The notes under the pieces were generated by a model, which was given only the letters and a program-made list of their open reading frames with translations, did no database searches and was not told the origin of the DNA. A stretch of DNA of 64,000 nt. It comes from Megalobrama amblycephala (Eukaryota > Chordata > Actinopteri > Cypriniformes > Xenocyprididae). The translations under genes were made by a program, and so were the position numbers. The stretch lies in contig NC_063045.1 in the NCBI RefSeq assembly GCF_018812025.1, positions 55,576,457 through 55,640,456 of the forward strand, in the 5' to 3' direction. This document shows positions 51,412 through 63,560 of the stretch, piece by piece. The stretch's first letter is position 1. Every line of letters starts with the position of its first letter.

Positions 51412-54400
51412 CGAATCACAGGGAAACTCAATGCATTTAGGCATGTAGACATGGTCAAGATGATCTGCTGAAGTTCAAACTGAGCATCAGAATGGGGAAG
51501 AAAGATGATTTAAAGGTGCCCTCGAATGAAAAATTGAATTTATCTTGGCATAGTTAAATAACAAGAGTTCAGTACATGGAAATGACATACAGTGAGTCTC
51601 AAACTCCATTGTTTCCTCCTTCTTATATAAATCTCATTTGTTTAAAAGACCTCAGAAGAACAGGCGAATCTCAACATAACACCGACTGTTACGTAACAGT
51701 CGGGGTGTACGCCCCCAATATTTGCATATGCCAGCCCACGTTTCCAACATTATAAAAGGCATTAGACAAGGGCAGCCAGTATTAACGTCTGGATCTGTGC
51801 ACAACCAAATCATCAGACTAGGTAAGCAAGCAAGAACAATAGCAAAAAATGGCAGATGGAGCAATAATAACTGACATGATCCATGATAACATGATATTTT
51901 TAGTGATATTTGTAAACTGTCTTTCTACATGTTTCGTTAGCATGTTGCTAATGTACTGTTAAATGTGGTTAAAGTTACCATCGGTTATTACTGTATTCAC
52001 GGAGACAAGAGCCGTCGCTATTTTCATTTTTAAACACTTGCAGTCTGTATAATTCGTAAACACAACTTCATTCTTTATAAATCTCTCCAACAGAGTAGCA
52101 TTAGCCGTTAGCCACGGAGCACTATCAAACTCATTCAAAATCAGAAGTAAACAATATAACAGTATACAATACTCACATAATCTGACGCATGCATGACGCA
52201 TGCATGACGAACACTTTGTAAAGATCCATTTTGAGGGTTATATTAGCTGTGTAAACTTTGTTAAGGCACTGTTCAAGGCAAGCGCGAACTCTGTGGGCGG
52301 AGAGCACGGGATTTAAAGGGGCCGCAGCATAAAATCGGCACGTTTATAAGGATGCCCCAAAATAGGCAGTTAAAAAAATTAATAAGAAAAAATCTATGGG
52401 GTATTTTGAGCTGAAACTTCACAGACACATTCAGGGGACACCTTAGACTTATATTACATCTTTTAAAAACATAATCTAGGGCACCTTTAAGTAATTTTGA
52501 ACGGCACGGTTGTTGGTGCCAGAACTGCTGATCTACTGGGATTTTCACGCACAACCATCTCTAGATTGGTCAGAAAAGAGAAAATACCCAGAGAGCGGCA
52601 GTTCTGTGGGCAAAAATGCCTTGTTGATGCCTGAGCTCAGAGGAGAATGATCAGACAGGTTCAGCTGATAGAAAGGTAACAGTAACTCAAATAACTGCTT
52701 GTTAAAACCGAGGTTTAGAAGAGCATTTCTGAACACACAACACGTCGAACCTTGAAGCATATGGGCTACAGCAGCAGAAGACACATCGGTGACACTCCTG
52801 TCAGCTGAGAACAGCAAACTGAGGCTACAATTCACACGTGGTCACTAAAACTGTACAATAGGAGACTAGAATAAACATTGCCTGGTCAGATGAATATCAA
52901 TTTCTAAGGTCAGAATTTGGTGTAAACAATATGAAAGCATGAATCCATCCTGTCTTGTATCAACAGTTCAGGCTGGTGGTAGTGGTGAAATGGTGTTGAG
53001 AAGATTTTCTTTGCACTCTTTGGGCCTCTTATACCAATTGAGCATAAACACAACAGCATACCTGAGTATTGTTGCTGACCATTCATCCCTTTATGAACAC
53101 AGTGTACCCATCTTCTGATGGCTGCTTCTAGCAGAATAACATGCCATATCACAAAACTCAAATCATCTAAAACTGGTTTTTAGTGTAACACATTACGAGT
53201 AACTTGAGTTACATAATTAGATTACTTTTTTCAAGTAATGAGTAAATGCTTGTACATTTACTGTACAATAATATCTGAGTTTCTTTTTCAAATAAGTAAT
53301 GCAAGTTACTTGTATTGACTGACAGCTCTCCTGTCCTCATGGTGAGAAATCAGGAGTAAGTGCAGAGTTGTTGTGTGCGCTGTCTGAACATGATGGTAAT
53401 TATTTTTAGGGAGTAACGTAATATTGTAACTCATTACTTTTAAAAGTAACTTTCCCCAACACTGCTGGTTTCTTGAACATGACAATGAGTTCACTAGACT
53501 CAAATGGCCTCCACAGTCACCACATCTCAATCCAATAGAGCAGCTTTGGGTTGTCCTGGAACGGGAGATTCACATCATGGATGTGCAGCTGACAAATCTG
53601 CAGCAATTGTGGGAAGATATCATGTCAATACGGACCAAAATCTCTGAGGAATGTTTCCAGCATCTTGTTGAATCTCTACCATGAAGAATTAAGGCAAAAT
53701 GGGTCCAATACGGTACTAGCAAGGTGTAACTAAAGACACACACTATTCAATTTGGGGCCAGTGAGGGGTAATAAAGGTTTTGAAAAGAAATTAAAGGTGC
53801 CGTAGAACGTCTTTTTAAAAGATGTAATATAAGTCTACGGCGTCCCCTGAATGTGTCTGTGAAGTTTCAGCTCAAAATACCCCATAGATTTTTTTTACTG
53901 CCTATTTTGGGGCATCATTAAATATGAGCCGATTTAGGCTGCGGCCCCTTTAAATGCTCACGTTCCCCGCCCATGGAGCTGGCGCTTACCTTAAACAGTG
54001 CATAAACAAAGTTTACACAGCTAATATAACCCTCAAAAAATGAAAATAGCGACGGCTCTTGTCTCCGTGAATACAGTAAGAAACGATGGTAACTTTAACC
54101 ACATTTAACAGTACATTAGCAACATGCTAACGAAACATTTAGAAAGACAGTTTACAAATAGCACTAAAAATATCATGATATCATGTATCATGTCAGTTAT
54201 TATTGCTCCATCTGCCATTTTTCGCTATTGTTCTTGCTTGCTTACCTAGTCTGATGATTCAGCTGTGCACAGATCCAGACGTTAATACTGGCTGCCCTTG
54301 TGTAATGCCTCGATCGTGGGCTGGCATAATGCAAATATTGGGGGCGTACATATTAATGATCTCAACTGTTACGTAACAGTCGGTGTTATGTTGAGATTCG

Positions 54401-57400
54401 CCTGTTCTTCGGAGGTCTTTTAAACAAACGAGATTTATATAAGAAGGAGGAAACAATGGTGTTTGAGACTCACTGTATGTCATTTCCATGTACTGAACTC
54501 TTGTTATTCAACTATGCCGAGGTAAATTCAATTTTCGATTCGATGGCACCTTTAATACTTTTGTTGAGCATTGATACATTACACTGATCAAAAGTGACAG
54601 TAAAGATATTTATAATGACACTAAAGATTTCTATTTCAAATAAATGCTGTTATTAAACTTGATATGTCTATTAATTTTGCTGTCCAAACTAAGCATGATT
54701 ATTATTATTATTAGTTGCCTTGTATTATTTTTACATTTGCCATTGTTTTCCCTTGCTGTCTGTGACCCAGTTTTGGCTCACAACCCATCATTTGGGAACC
54801 ACTGATCTATAAATTCTTGCTTTATAAAAATCCTTTGCACAAAAAATAAACGTACTATTGACCTCGGATGAGTCAAAGTTAGCCTGAGCTCAAAATACAG
54901 CAAGAGGACGTTCAACTGTCACACCTCCGGACGTCAACTGGAGTAGCAGTGCTGGCTATTTTTGTCCTTCCCGTTTTCATGCTCTTTTGGCACGTGGTTA
55001 ATCTGAGAGGTGAAATAATCCTGTGGTTAAGAGATAATCTGGTTGACAGCTCTACTACTGTCACTTTACCGCCTTCACCATGATGAGATTCAATAGCAGC
55101 TAAACTGTGTGACACAGAGGCTCACAGCAAGAGGCACCAAAATATATAATAATAGATCCAAAAATAGGGATCATTCGTCTCAGTCGTTTTTTTGCATATT
55201 CTATATTTTGCATCGCATTTTCCCCTGAAGTCTACTAATGTTAGGCAAGGTTTCTTCCATTTTCTCTCTGAAAGAAGTTTGGGCTGTGAAGGACATCTAG
55301 GTAATTTTTATTCTAAAAGCACAAGGAAAATCTGTTTTCCCTCATGAAATATCCTGTTTAAGTACTTTCAAAAAGGTTGATTGCTATACTTTAATAACTT
55401 TGAGAACAAAAAGATAATTAAATTTGGGATTAAACCCTGGCATTATTACTTAACATAATCAAATTTTACTGCAGATTCCAAAATATGGACGAGAGACACT
55501 GAGGGAACGTGAATCTAATATTTTTTGGATTATTGTGGACAGATAATTGTGATCATTTTCTCCTGGGCTGCATAAACGGATTCACGGAGCAATATGCAGC
55601 AGTGAAATTAGCATTACTAATTAACAGTGCAAAATCAACACAAGGTTGCTCACCTTCAAAATCGACGTGCCCGTCTCCGTTTAAATCGATGTCCCGCAGT
55701 ATGTCCTCCAAATCTCTGTGACCTACCTGAAGGAAAGAGAATCAATAAAACGATGAAAGGAGAATTGGATGAGAGCTAAAAGCTTTCAGATGGTTCAGCA
55801 TGGTAAATAACAGCACCTGCTGGCCCAGCAGTTTCTTCATTGCCTCTCTTAGTTCTGCTGTACTGATCTGACCGTCTCCGTTGGTGTCAAACTGAGAGAA
55901 GAGAACAAAAGAAGAGTGTTTAGAGGTTTAAATGTTCTCGAGCATGTCTGGATCCAAATTATGCTGCTCTGAATTACTATGCAATTACTATGTTTGGAAG
56001 TCTACACAGAAATGGTACATGTTTTTTGCTATTTGCTAATGGTATTTTTTCATTTACCCCTTATTTTCAATTTTCTGCCATTTTATTTGTGAGCTATTGT
56101 TATGCTGTGTGGCATCACCTGCCACCCTTCACATTATGGCTGCATTATTAATTGAAATAAAATCAAAATCATCATATGGTGTGCGATTATCAAATCGCAA
56201 AGGCTGCTATTTAATTAAATAAATATACAGTATGCACTACATGTTTCAGTTTGAGGCGTGACACTGTGTTCTTACACACGAGCTGCTCATTATCTGCTGG
56301 TGTTTGCAATGTTTGCCTGAGGTTTTCCATCAAAATAAAAGTTTGATGGTTTAACATTTGAAAATGAAGATAATAGTACTGTAGAGTGACATATAACAAT
56401 AATAATATTTTTATTTCGTTTTTTTTATTTTTATTTAATTAATAATAATAATAATTACTATTATTATTATTATTTATGGCCATACAGATATATACACAAA
56501 TTTGGACAAATTGTACAGCCCTACAAACAAACACAGCAAACCTGGGATTTTTTATTTTTTTTTAAATCGCATTTTAAATCACGATAAAATAATTATTATA
56601 TTTTTTTTTTTTATGTTTTTTTTTTTTATTGTGCAGAGAAATGTTAAAATAGTATATACAATATATTCTTATTTTGTTTTTTAGTAATTTTAATGAATTT
56701 TTTATTTAATTATTATTGTTAATATTATTATTTATAGCTACATTTTGGCCAAATTGTGCAACTGTCAGACCTGGAATTTTTTTAAAATGACATTTTAAAC
56801 TACAACCACAATTTTATCAGCTTTTTATTTTTTTTTATTTTTACAGTTGTGATGAAAATAAAATAATTATTATCATATTATTTTTCTTAAATGCTCGATT
56901 TTTTATTGTGCAGTGAAATATTACAATAGTGATATTTCTTATTTTGTTTTTGTTTAGTATTTTTTATACTTTTTAAAAAATAAAAATTGCATATTAATAA
57001 TAATTATAATCATAAATATATTAATAACAATAAATATTATTATTTATAGCCATACAGATATATAATCACAACATTTTGCAAAATTGCTATTTGATTTTTA
57101 CAGTTGTAATGCAAAATAAAATTATTATCATATTATTTTTTTAAATGCTCAATTTTTTATTGTGCAGTGTAGTTTTACAATAGTAATATTTCTTTTTTGT
57201 TTTTATTTAGTAATTGTATAATAATAATAATAATTATGATGATAATATTAATAATTATTATTATATAATGCTATAAATTAATATTAATATTAATAATACT
57301 TTTATTGGTCAATTGATTGATTTTTTTTAATTGCATTTTATCAGAAAAATGCAATTTGATTTTTACAGTTGTAATGTAAAATAATTTAAATTTTTATATT

Positions 57401-60296
57401 ACTTTTCTTAAACACTTCACTGCACATTTTATTGTGCAGTGAAATAATATATTAGTAATATTTCTTATTTAATTTTTATTTAGCAATTTTTAAATAACTA
57501 ATTATTATTATTATCATTATTATTTTATAGCCATACTGATACATAATCACAAAATTCTGGCCCTATACAAACAAGCACAGGAAAGCTGGAATGTTTTTAA
57601 AAATCGCGTTTTAAATCACAATCACAATTTTATAAGAAAAATCACAATTTGATTATTTCCCCAAATTGTGATCCCTACCTCACTCACCTCTTTGAAAGCG
57701 TCTCTCAATTCCTTTACTCCGATCATATCTGCCGTCTCAGCCAGAAGTTTGGGGCCCATCAACTCTACGAAGTCCTCAAAATCCACATGTCCCCCGACTA
57801 TAAGACAGAGAATGTTACAAAACTTAGGAACTTCCTAGGCAGCATCAAATAGAACAATGTATGTTGAACAAAACTTGATTTGTCATTGCTTACGGTTCAT
57901 GTTGATCTGCTGGCTCAGTTCGATGAGCTCCATCTCAGTGGGCATGTATCCCATGGTTCTCATGCAGTTCCCCAGGTCTTTGCAGCCAATGAAGCCGTCT
58001 TTGTCTTTATCAAACTCTTTGAAGGCTTCTCGTAGCTCTGTGAAGATAGAAACCAGGTCAGGGGAAAAAAAGAGGACAGTTGAGAGGGAGTCGGAGATGA
58101 TGAAAAAATAATATTTTATAATACATTTATGCTTCCCTCACGCACTCTGCTTTGAAAACAATTTTGAAGACAAAGCACTTACAACACAGCACAACAATAC
58201 ATCTACGAATGACCAAAACACTTGTAACGAAATACTTTATTGCAAACCCTTTCAACTCAAAATGAAATAAAAGCTCTTCAAATTAAAATGGAACAATTGA
58301 CATTATATTGGAGTATGCTGCCAAATTTCATATCCAGAATTTGAAAAAGCCAGAAATGACATGCATGTGATCAAAACACTTAATATTCTGCAGACTCTAG
58401 TTCAGTTTAGTTTAATATCACACAATCGACCTAATATTTGCATGTTTACTATGAATGGCTTCTATTTATAATGCATTCGCAGGGAACAGAGGGTGAGATA
58501 ATCTTTGTTAAAAGGCTTTATGAAAGATGCTTATGGAATTAAATGTTGAATATTCAAAAACTATAGATTTGCATTTCATGCGTTTTCAAGGCAGCAGAAG
58601 AATAGTGTTTTAGATAATCTCATGTTTTATAGATTCAAGTGTCGTTTTTACTAGTGTAAAAAGAAAGTACACACACACACACAATTTATTCCTGTGATGT
58701 CAAAGCCAAATTTTCAGCATCATTATAGTCTTCAGTGTCACATGATCCTTCAGAAATCATTCTAATATGCTGATTTGCTGCTCAAGAAACATTTCTCATT
58801 ATTATCAATGTTGAAAACAGCTTAATAAAATGCTGCTTAATATTTTTGTGGATTTTTTTTTCCTTAATGAATAGAAAGTTCAAAAGAACAACATCTTTTG
58901 CAGCATTGTATGTACTAGTGTCTTTACTGTACCGATTTAATGCATCCTTGCTGAATAACAGCATTCATTTATTTAAAAGAAAATCTCACTGAACACAAAT
59001 ATTTGACCAGCAGTGTGTGTTTATATTTCTACAGTATATACACAGCAATGAGCTAGAACTTACCATCCATTTCCTCTGGTCTCAGCTCTCTGTTCTGCAA
59101 CAAAATAAACAAAGTAATCAACAACAATCCACTTAAATGTGTGCAGTTTTGTTCCACTGATGCCAGAAGTCAGCTGTATCCTCCTCCCTCTCTAAAGAAT
59201 ACAGTCATTTAATTCAACGCACCATTTCCTGCTATAGAGAGAAACTCATTACAGCATAAGGATCACAATGGCACATGTAAACTAATACACCCAACCTTTT
59301 CATGGGTTTTCCCCCCGTCTCTAACGGAATTAACGTCTGGATTTTAAATTCGATCTTCCCATTTGGATTAAGTCATTTGGAACAGCACATAAAAACTCTG
59401 GATTGATCTCTCATAATCAGCTCAAGCAGTTAGTTTCTTTGATCCCAGCATTGCCTGTTCCACACATCTCCTCGCACACAAGCACACACAGGGCTCACCT
59501 CCAAACACTCGCTGAGCTCCTGCAGAAGAACTCAATCACGTGACCCTGACCCAAGACCCCTGCGGATGCTAATGAACGCAGATCCCTGCAGTTCATACAT
59601 AAACCCCGAGCACGTAGTGCTGCTTCTTTATGACTGTCTGCAAACAGTACCCCGAAACTGTATCAGTGCGTACCATATTTCGCACATGTATATATTCAAA
59701 AACTACACTGTAAAAAAAATTCTGTAGTTTTTACAAAATAATTTTGGCAGCTGTGGTTGCCAGAATAATTTTGTAAAAAAATACAGAAAAACTGTGTAAA
59801 CATTAACAGAACAAACTGTAAATTTTACAGTATAAATCTGTTATTTAAGAACATTTGAATGTAAACCAATAAAGTCAACAATGCACATTACTACTAAAAT
59901 ATGTTTTGTACCTTTAACGTATACTGACAAGCATCATAATAATGCAGATGGTAAAAGAGAAAGCCACATGAAGAATCAGAGTTCATCACAAGCAGCTTTT
60001 CCACAAGCTGAAGTATATATACTAATATAAAGAAGGTGCAAAAAGTCTTTCACGCAAACGCAAAACACCATCACGGTAACCCACAACACTTAAATAATGC
60101 AATAAACATTCATTAAACAACAGAAGATGTAACATAAAACCCTCATTTACATGACTGATAACAAAAACTATTAAGAAACATGATTATTTAAACAAAATAC
60201 TTTCAAATGTGGAGTGTCACACAGGGAATTGTGGGAACATCAGTTTACAGATTTTGACTGTAAATTATACATAGATTTTGTTTTTTTTACTAATAA

Positions 60297-60363
<67 letters not shown>

Positions 60364-60589
60364 AAATTTACAGCATTTTACTGTGAAAATTGCATAAATG
60401 TCTGGTTAGAGCTTTTACAGTTTTTCCCTGTATATAAAACTGGAACTTACTGTTAACCTATTTACATTTTTTTTTTTTTTTTTTTTTTTACAATATTTTA
60501 CTGTTAAAATCACATTCATTTTTTAACTATACATATACTATACCCATCAGAGTGGTTATCTATAATGCATCTATATATTCACACACATG

Positions 60590-60660
<71 letters not shown>

Positions 60661-61787
60661 TATTATTTATATATTATTTTAATTATTTATATCTCCCAAT
60701 TCTGACTTTATAACTTGCAATTGTGAGTTTAAATTTTGCAATTCTGACTTTTTTCTCAGAATTGTGATATACACTTGCAATTGGGTGTTATAAAGTCCAA
60801 TTGAGGGAAAAAAGACTGACATTTTTTTCTCAGAATTCTGATTTTATAGGCTCACAATTGCATGTAATAAAGTCAGAATTGCGTGATATAAACTCACAAG
60901 TGCATGTTATAAAGTCAGAAATGTGAGATATGAATACAATTCTGAGAAAAAAGTCAAAATTGCGAGTTTACATCATGCAATTCTGACTTTATAACTCGCA
61001 ATTTTGTCTATATCTCACAATCTTGAGTAATTGTTTCTTTTGCTGTATCGCTAAAGATTCAACAACACTGCTGCATTTATAAGGTGCTTTCCCCCCATCA
61101 TTTAAACACTTTTTGCCTTCATTAGTCCATTTTAACTACAAATATTCCATGTAATCTCTCAGTGAGCTCATAAAAGCTGTTTACATAAATAATTACACAA
61201 TAACTGGCAAAATGCTGTTTAAATATAGCATGTCACACCACAGAAAAAGGATGTCAAATACCCATTTGCAGATGATCTCTGTATTTTGACTAGAGATTAC
61301 CATTTTTATGGATACCGAGTACAGATTAAATTTCCGAAATATTTTTGATTTATTCATGATCTCTGGAATGCTTGATTCTGGTAATTCCAAATAAACTGTA
61401 TATACAAACTTTGTCAATTTGCATATACATTTAAACTAATACTTAATGTGTATTATTTTTTGTCTATTTGATAGCGTAAAGTCAGCCAGTAGATATTGCA
61501 AAATAAACTCTTTCAAGATAATGCAACTTTATTTTGTGATGATGACTATACTTAATCGCTCATATAATATTCAGTGTGTTTTGCATTATCATATGTGTGT
61601 GTAGATGTGCATGTCCAGACTTACGTACAGCCTTCCGGCTTTCAGCGAAGCCCTTGCGGAGGAAGATGCAGGCAGGCCCGAGCACATTGTGCATGTATGT
61701 TGAGTTCTGAGCCAAGGCCGCGAGGGCCTCTCCAGATGTCACCCCTTCCTCACATGACTGCACTGCTTTGTAGCTGCGCTTCCGGTC
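50800..61787 (-). CDS. cabp1: cabp1-like EF-hand calcium sensor, long-isoform type, 5' end outside window
   Basis: CaBP1 proteins are neuronal and retinal calmodulin relatives that modulate voltage-gated Ca2+ channels and IP3 receptors. Seven exons encode 205 residues: a 53-residue N-terminal part typical of the long isoform ([20 protein letters not shown]) and a 152-residue EF-hand core. EF1 loop [12 protein letters not shown] (visible residues 73-84), EF3 [12 protein letters not shown] (150-161) and EF4 [12 protein letters not shown] (187-198) look able to bind Ca2+; EF2 lacks the loop ligands, a hallmark of the CaBP family. All six junctions keep the frame. The initiating exon (Met-Gly, probably myristoylated) was not found up to 64000. 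CaBP1 is favoured over CaBP2 by the N-terminus and by VGHRD in exon 6; the fish paralog is uncertain. Confidence 0.9.
50899..50983. repeat. (TG)n(TA)n microsatellite
   Basis: About 37 TG units followed by TA units, 74 bp into the last intron of the cabp1-like gene. Cys-Val and Thr-His frames here are artefacts. Confidence 0.98.
51510..52490. mobile_element. TTAA-flanked MITE (AGGTGCCCTCGAATG family), copy 1
   Basis: TTAA at 51510-51513 and 52487-52490, ends AGGTGCCCTCGAATG and CTAGGGCACCT. It sits within the Tc1 remnant. An inverted, related copy lies at 53791-54555, sharing for example ACTGTTACGTAACAGTCGG. Confidence 0.92.
53180..53464. mobile_element. 285-bp MITE (AGTAACTTTCCCCAACACTG family)
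   Basis: Right end AAGTAACTTTCCCCAACACTG-type text, left end TTAGTGTAACACATTACGAG, flanked by CTGGTTT at 53173-53179 and 53465-53471. It splits the Tc1 transposase frame. This is a very widespread fish repeat, from recall. Confidence 0.85.
53791..54555. mobile_element. TTAA-flanked MITE (AGGTGCC family), copy 2, inverted
   Basis: TTAA at 53791-53794 and 54552-54555, ends AGGTGCCGTAGAACGTCTTT and TCGATTCGATGGCACCT. Opposite orientation to the copy at 51510-52490. Confidence 0.9.
54600..55653. other. Rest of last cabp1 intron
   Basis: AT-rich DNA, no repeat family, exon or regulatory motif recognised. Confidence 0.5.
55654..55726 (-). CDS. cabp1: cabp1-like exon, EF-hand 4
   Basis: 73 nt between TTCCTTCAG and [26 protein letters not shown] then VDFE. 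Confidence 0.96.
55817..55891 (-). CDS. cabp1: cabp1-like exon, EF-hand 3
   Basis: 25 codons between TTCTCTCAG and [26 protein letters not shown] then LLGQQ. Phase 0 at both ends. Confidence 0.96.
56400..57680. repeat. Tandem array of about 255-277 bp units in cabp1-like intron 4
   Basis: AT-rich, diverged units marked by ATTGTGCAG at 56628, 56905, 57159 and 57431, with TTATAGCCATAC and TAATCACAA-type text once per unit. The terminal part (CACAATTTGATTATTTCCCC, then AAATTGTGATCCCTA) is an end of the repeat and lies against the exon 57688-57797. Confidence 0.75.
57688..57797 (-). CDS. cabp1: cabp1-like exon, degenerate EF-hand 2
   Basis: 110 nt between TCTTATAG and [26 protein letters not shown] then [18 protein letters not shown]2 lacks Ca2+ ligands as expected. 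The intron side of its donor is immediately followed by a tandem repeat. Confidence 0.96.
57894..58037 (-). CDS. cabp1: cabp1-like exon, EF-hand 1
   Basis: 144 nt between TCTTCACAG and GTAAGC. Contains [20 protein letters not shown] then [20 protein letters not shown]. Confidence 0.96.
58682..59013. mobile_element. Partial hAT-like MITE (ACACTACC family)
   Basis: Contains CATGATCCTTCAGAAATCAT and ends near CAGCAGTGTG; the left end is replaced by (CA)n. Lies between the EF1 exon and the [10 protein letters not shown] exon. Confidence 0.75.
59064..59094 (-). CDS. cabp1: cabp1-like exon, [10 protein letters not shown]
   Basis: 31 nt between TTGTTGCAG and GTAAGT. Exons of this size and phase precede EF1 throughout the CaBP family. 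Confidence 0.88.
59490..59650 (-). promoter_or_regulatory. Possible internal promoter or alternative first exon of cabp1-like gene
   Basis: A unique, GC-richer island in AT-rich intron, with a CACGTG E-box (59538-59543). A good donor (TTGGAG before GTGAGC, about 59499) is preceded by a minus-strand CATAAAG, a TATA-like box near 59630. An ATG-opened frame ends in phase 2 and does not join the phase-0 exon at 59094, so any transcript would have to start translation downstream. Confidence 0.3.
59704..60510. mobile_element. Terminal-inverted-repeat element (ACTGTAAAAAAAATTCTGTA)
   Basis: Left end ACTGTAAAAAAAATTCTGTA and inner inverted text GGCAGCTGTGGTTGCCAG; right part TTTTACAGTTTTTCCCTG to TTTTACTGTTAAAAT. 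Contains (TA)n at 60300-60361 and poly-T at 60467-60489. Confidence 0.6.
60595..60652. repeat. (TA)n microsatellite
   Basis: About 29 TA units, uninterrupted. Confidence 0.97.
60690..61025. repeat. Degenerate minisatellite with units in both orientations
   Basis: Variants of AATTCTGACTTTATAACTTG and its inverse TTATAAAGTCAGAATTGCG recur about ten times in 335 bp, changing orientation near 60840. Confidence 0.8.
61629..61787 (-). CDS. cabp1: cabp1-like exon, long-isoform N-terminal part
   Basis: 53 codons in phase 0 after [28 protein letters not shown] to [12 protein letters not shown]. Two donors are possible: GTACGT at 61628 keeps the frame to the next exon; the stronger-looking GTAAGT four bases later would break it, so the first is chosen. 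Confidence 0.85.
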
Positions 61788-61829
61788 CTGAGTGCAGCCA
61801 TCACAGCCCCGGACAAGTAAGTGAAGAGG

Positions 61830-63560
61830 GAACGTGGTGTAAAGACACAATTAGAAACTACACGGTTGTCTCTCCGACACAATGGATGGATGGGTCAGTC
61901 AGTCAATTCAGTCAGCCGTCGGGTCAAGCGATTGGTTGAAAATTAATTGAAACTGTTTTAGTATCTTTCTGTGAGCTGAGACTTTGCACTTAATGTGATT
62001 TACCCAACTGGAGCAGCATTTTTGCATTCAGGTTCTCCTGGGAAGTTTCTATTTATGAGATCAAGGTCCTATTTATGAGATTGTAGTTGGAATAAAATTA
62101 ATTCTCTTGACAGTTTCATATTTCTCTTCCTTTCTAATCGGTGCCTTTCTTGTGCTGCCACAGAGGATGATGGGAAATGTAGCTTAGTCACACAAATCTG
62201 TCTCTTTATAAACGTGCTAATTGGGTATTTTCTGGCAAGCTCTATTGCTATTTTTCATTGACAGTACAATTGTGAACTAAATCTTGGCCGTACCCAACTT
62301 TGTCCGAGGTGTATATAAATGTTGTAAAATAACTGTCCAATATTAACTTTAATACTTGAGTGCTGCAAGGATATTGCACAACAGCAAGACTTTCTCAGTG
62401 ATCTAATAGCGGTCGCCAATGTCAAAATGTTTGAGATGACCAATCAAATCAAAGTAGGCGGGCTTTACTGTTCACAGAGGCTGCTATAGCACAAATTGCA
62501 GAGCGACAATTCAGTTGACACTCATAAAGTGCGAGATAAGATGCACATAGCGCATAGAAACATTTAATATTTGAAAGCTGTTTTGCGATAGAAATGTTAA
62601 ACGACGGACAGAATTTATCAGCTATGCAAACAAATGTTTGACTCATTCTGAATATTTACATAATTAATGTAACTGTCAATGTCATGAGACAAGAAACATT
62701 AACTGAAGCGTTTTACGCATATTATGCATTAGATTAATAATTAATGTTCACATATTGTAAATGTTAGTTACATAGCTTTCCTGGTAGTTTTCAGTAAATT
62801 CACTTGTGTAAGAAAATTATTTATACAACATACATATAAATATCAGTTGACCCCCAAACTCCCACATCAAGCTGAATAAGTTCATAATTACAATATTTTA
62901 ATCATATTTTCAAGGTTTTATGATGTGAACAAAGTGGGATCCACAGAGTTTAACAAATAAAATGCATCAGTAGCTGCGTTTACATGGACCATAATAATCC
63001 GTTTGTAAACACTATAGACACATCAGTGCACCCGCCATCTTGGAACAGTCAACATGTCGTCACTCACAGTAAGAATCAATGATGCCACAATATCGCGCAG
63101 CTTCTGATTGTGAAATCAGAGATTTAAATTTCCTAAGAAATGGGATAACCTTTCACAGATTGTTTATGTGGTTAGTGTTTTTATATGTATTAACTCAATA
63201 TTACAGGTTTTTAAAATATAGTAACTTTTTATGTCGTCTTTGCTGATGCTTTCATGTTATTGTATTGTGTTAATTTTGCAAAATCACCTGCTGAAGTGTA
63301 TTGCATAAATAGATATTTATACGTGTCTAACTATGGTTGCAGACACACAGTCGTTTTTCTCTCGAATGTTCACTGACCGGCTTTGACCATTCCAATATGG
63401 CGGACGACTTATGTATAGAGTCCCATAGAAACAGCCGATAATGAGGCATCTATGTATATATATCTATGGTGTAGACACTCGAATGCATTCAAACAGCTAC
63501 TAACGTCTGCCTACTGACCTAATATGTAATCATTGTGGGACATGTTATTGGTCAGGTGGC
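61830..63560. other. cabp1-like upstream intron, nothing recognised
   Basis: No exon with the expected MGNC-type start and no clear repeat family in this stretch, apart from short AT-rich runs. The 5' exon must lie beyond 64000. Confidence 0.5.

Larger units (their letters stand above)
51411..53735 (+). pseudogene. Tc1-like transposon remnant split by two MITEs
   Basis: Three blocks, 51411-51509, 52491-53172 and 53465-53735, read in order as a decayed Tc1-type transposase on the plus strand. The last block contains [20 protein letters not shown] followed by a [12 protein letters not shown] stretch, the DDE-region signature of the family, and ends near the C-terminus. Base deletions and stop codons break it. 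It starts directly after a (TA)n run at 51371-51410. Confidence 0.85.

Noticed and set aside
60214..60456. Tyr-Ile repeat frame
   Set aside because: (TA)n microsatellite.
61621..61628. GTAAGT donor four bases downstream of the chosen donor in the cabp1-like N-terminal exon
   Set aside because: It would add four bases and break the frame to the next exon, whereas GTACGT gives a phase-0 junction of the length expected in the family.
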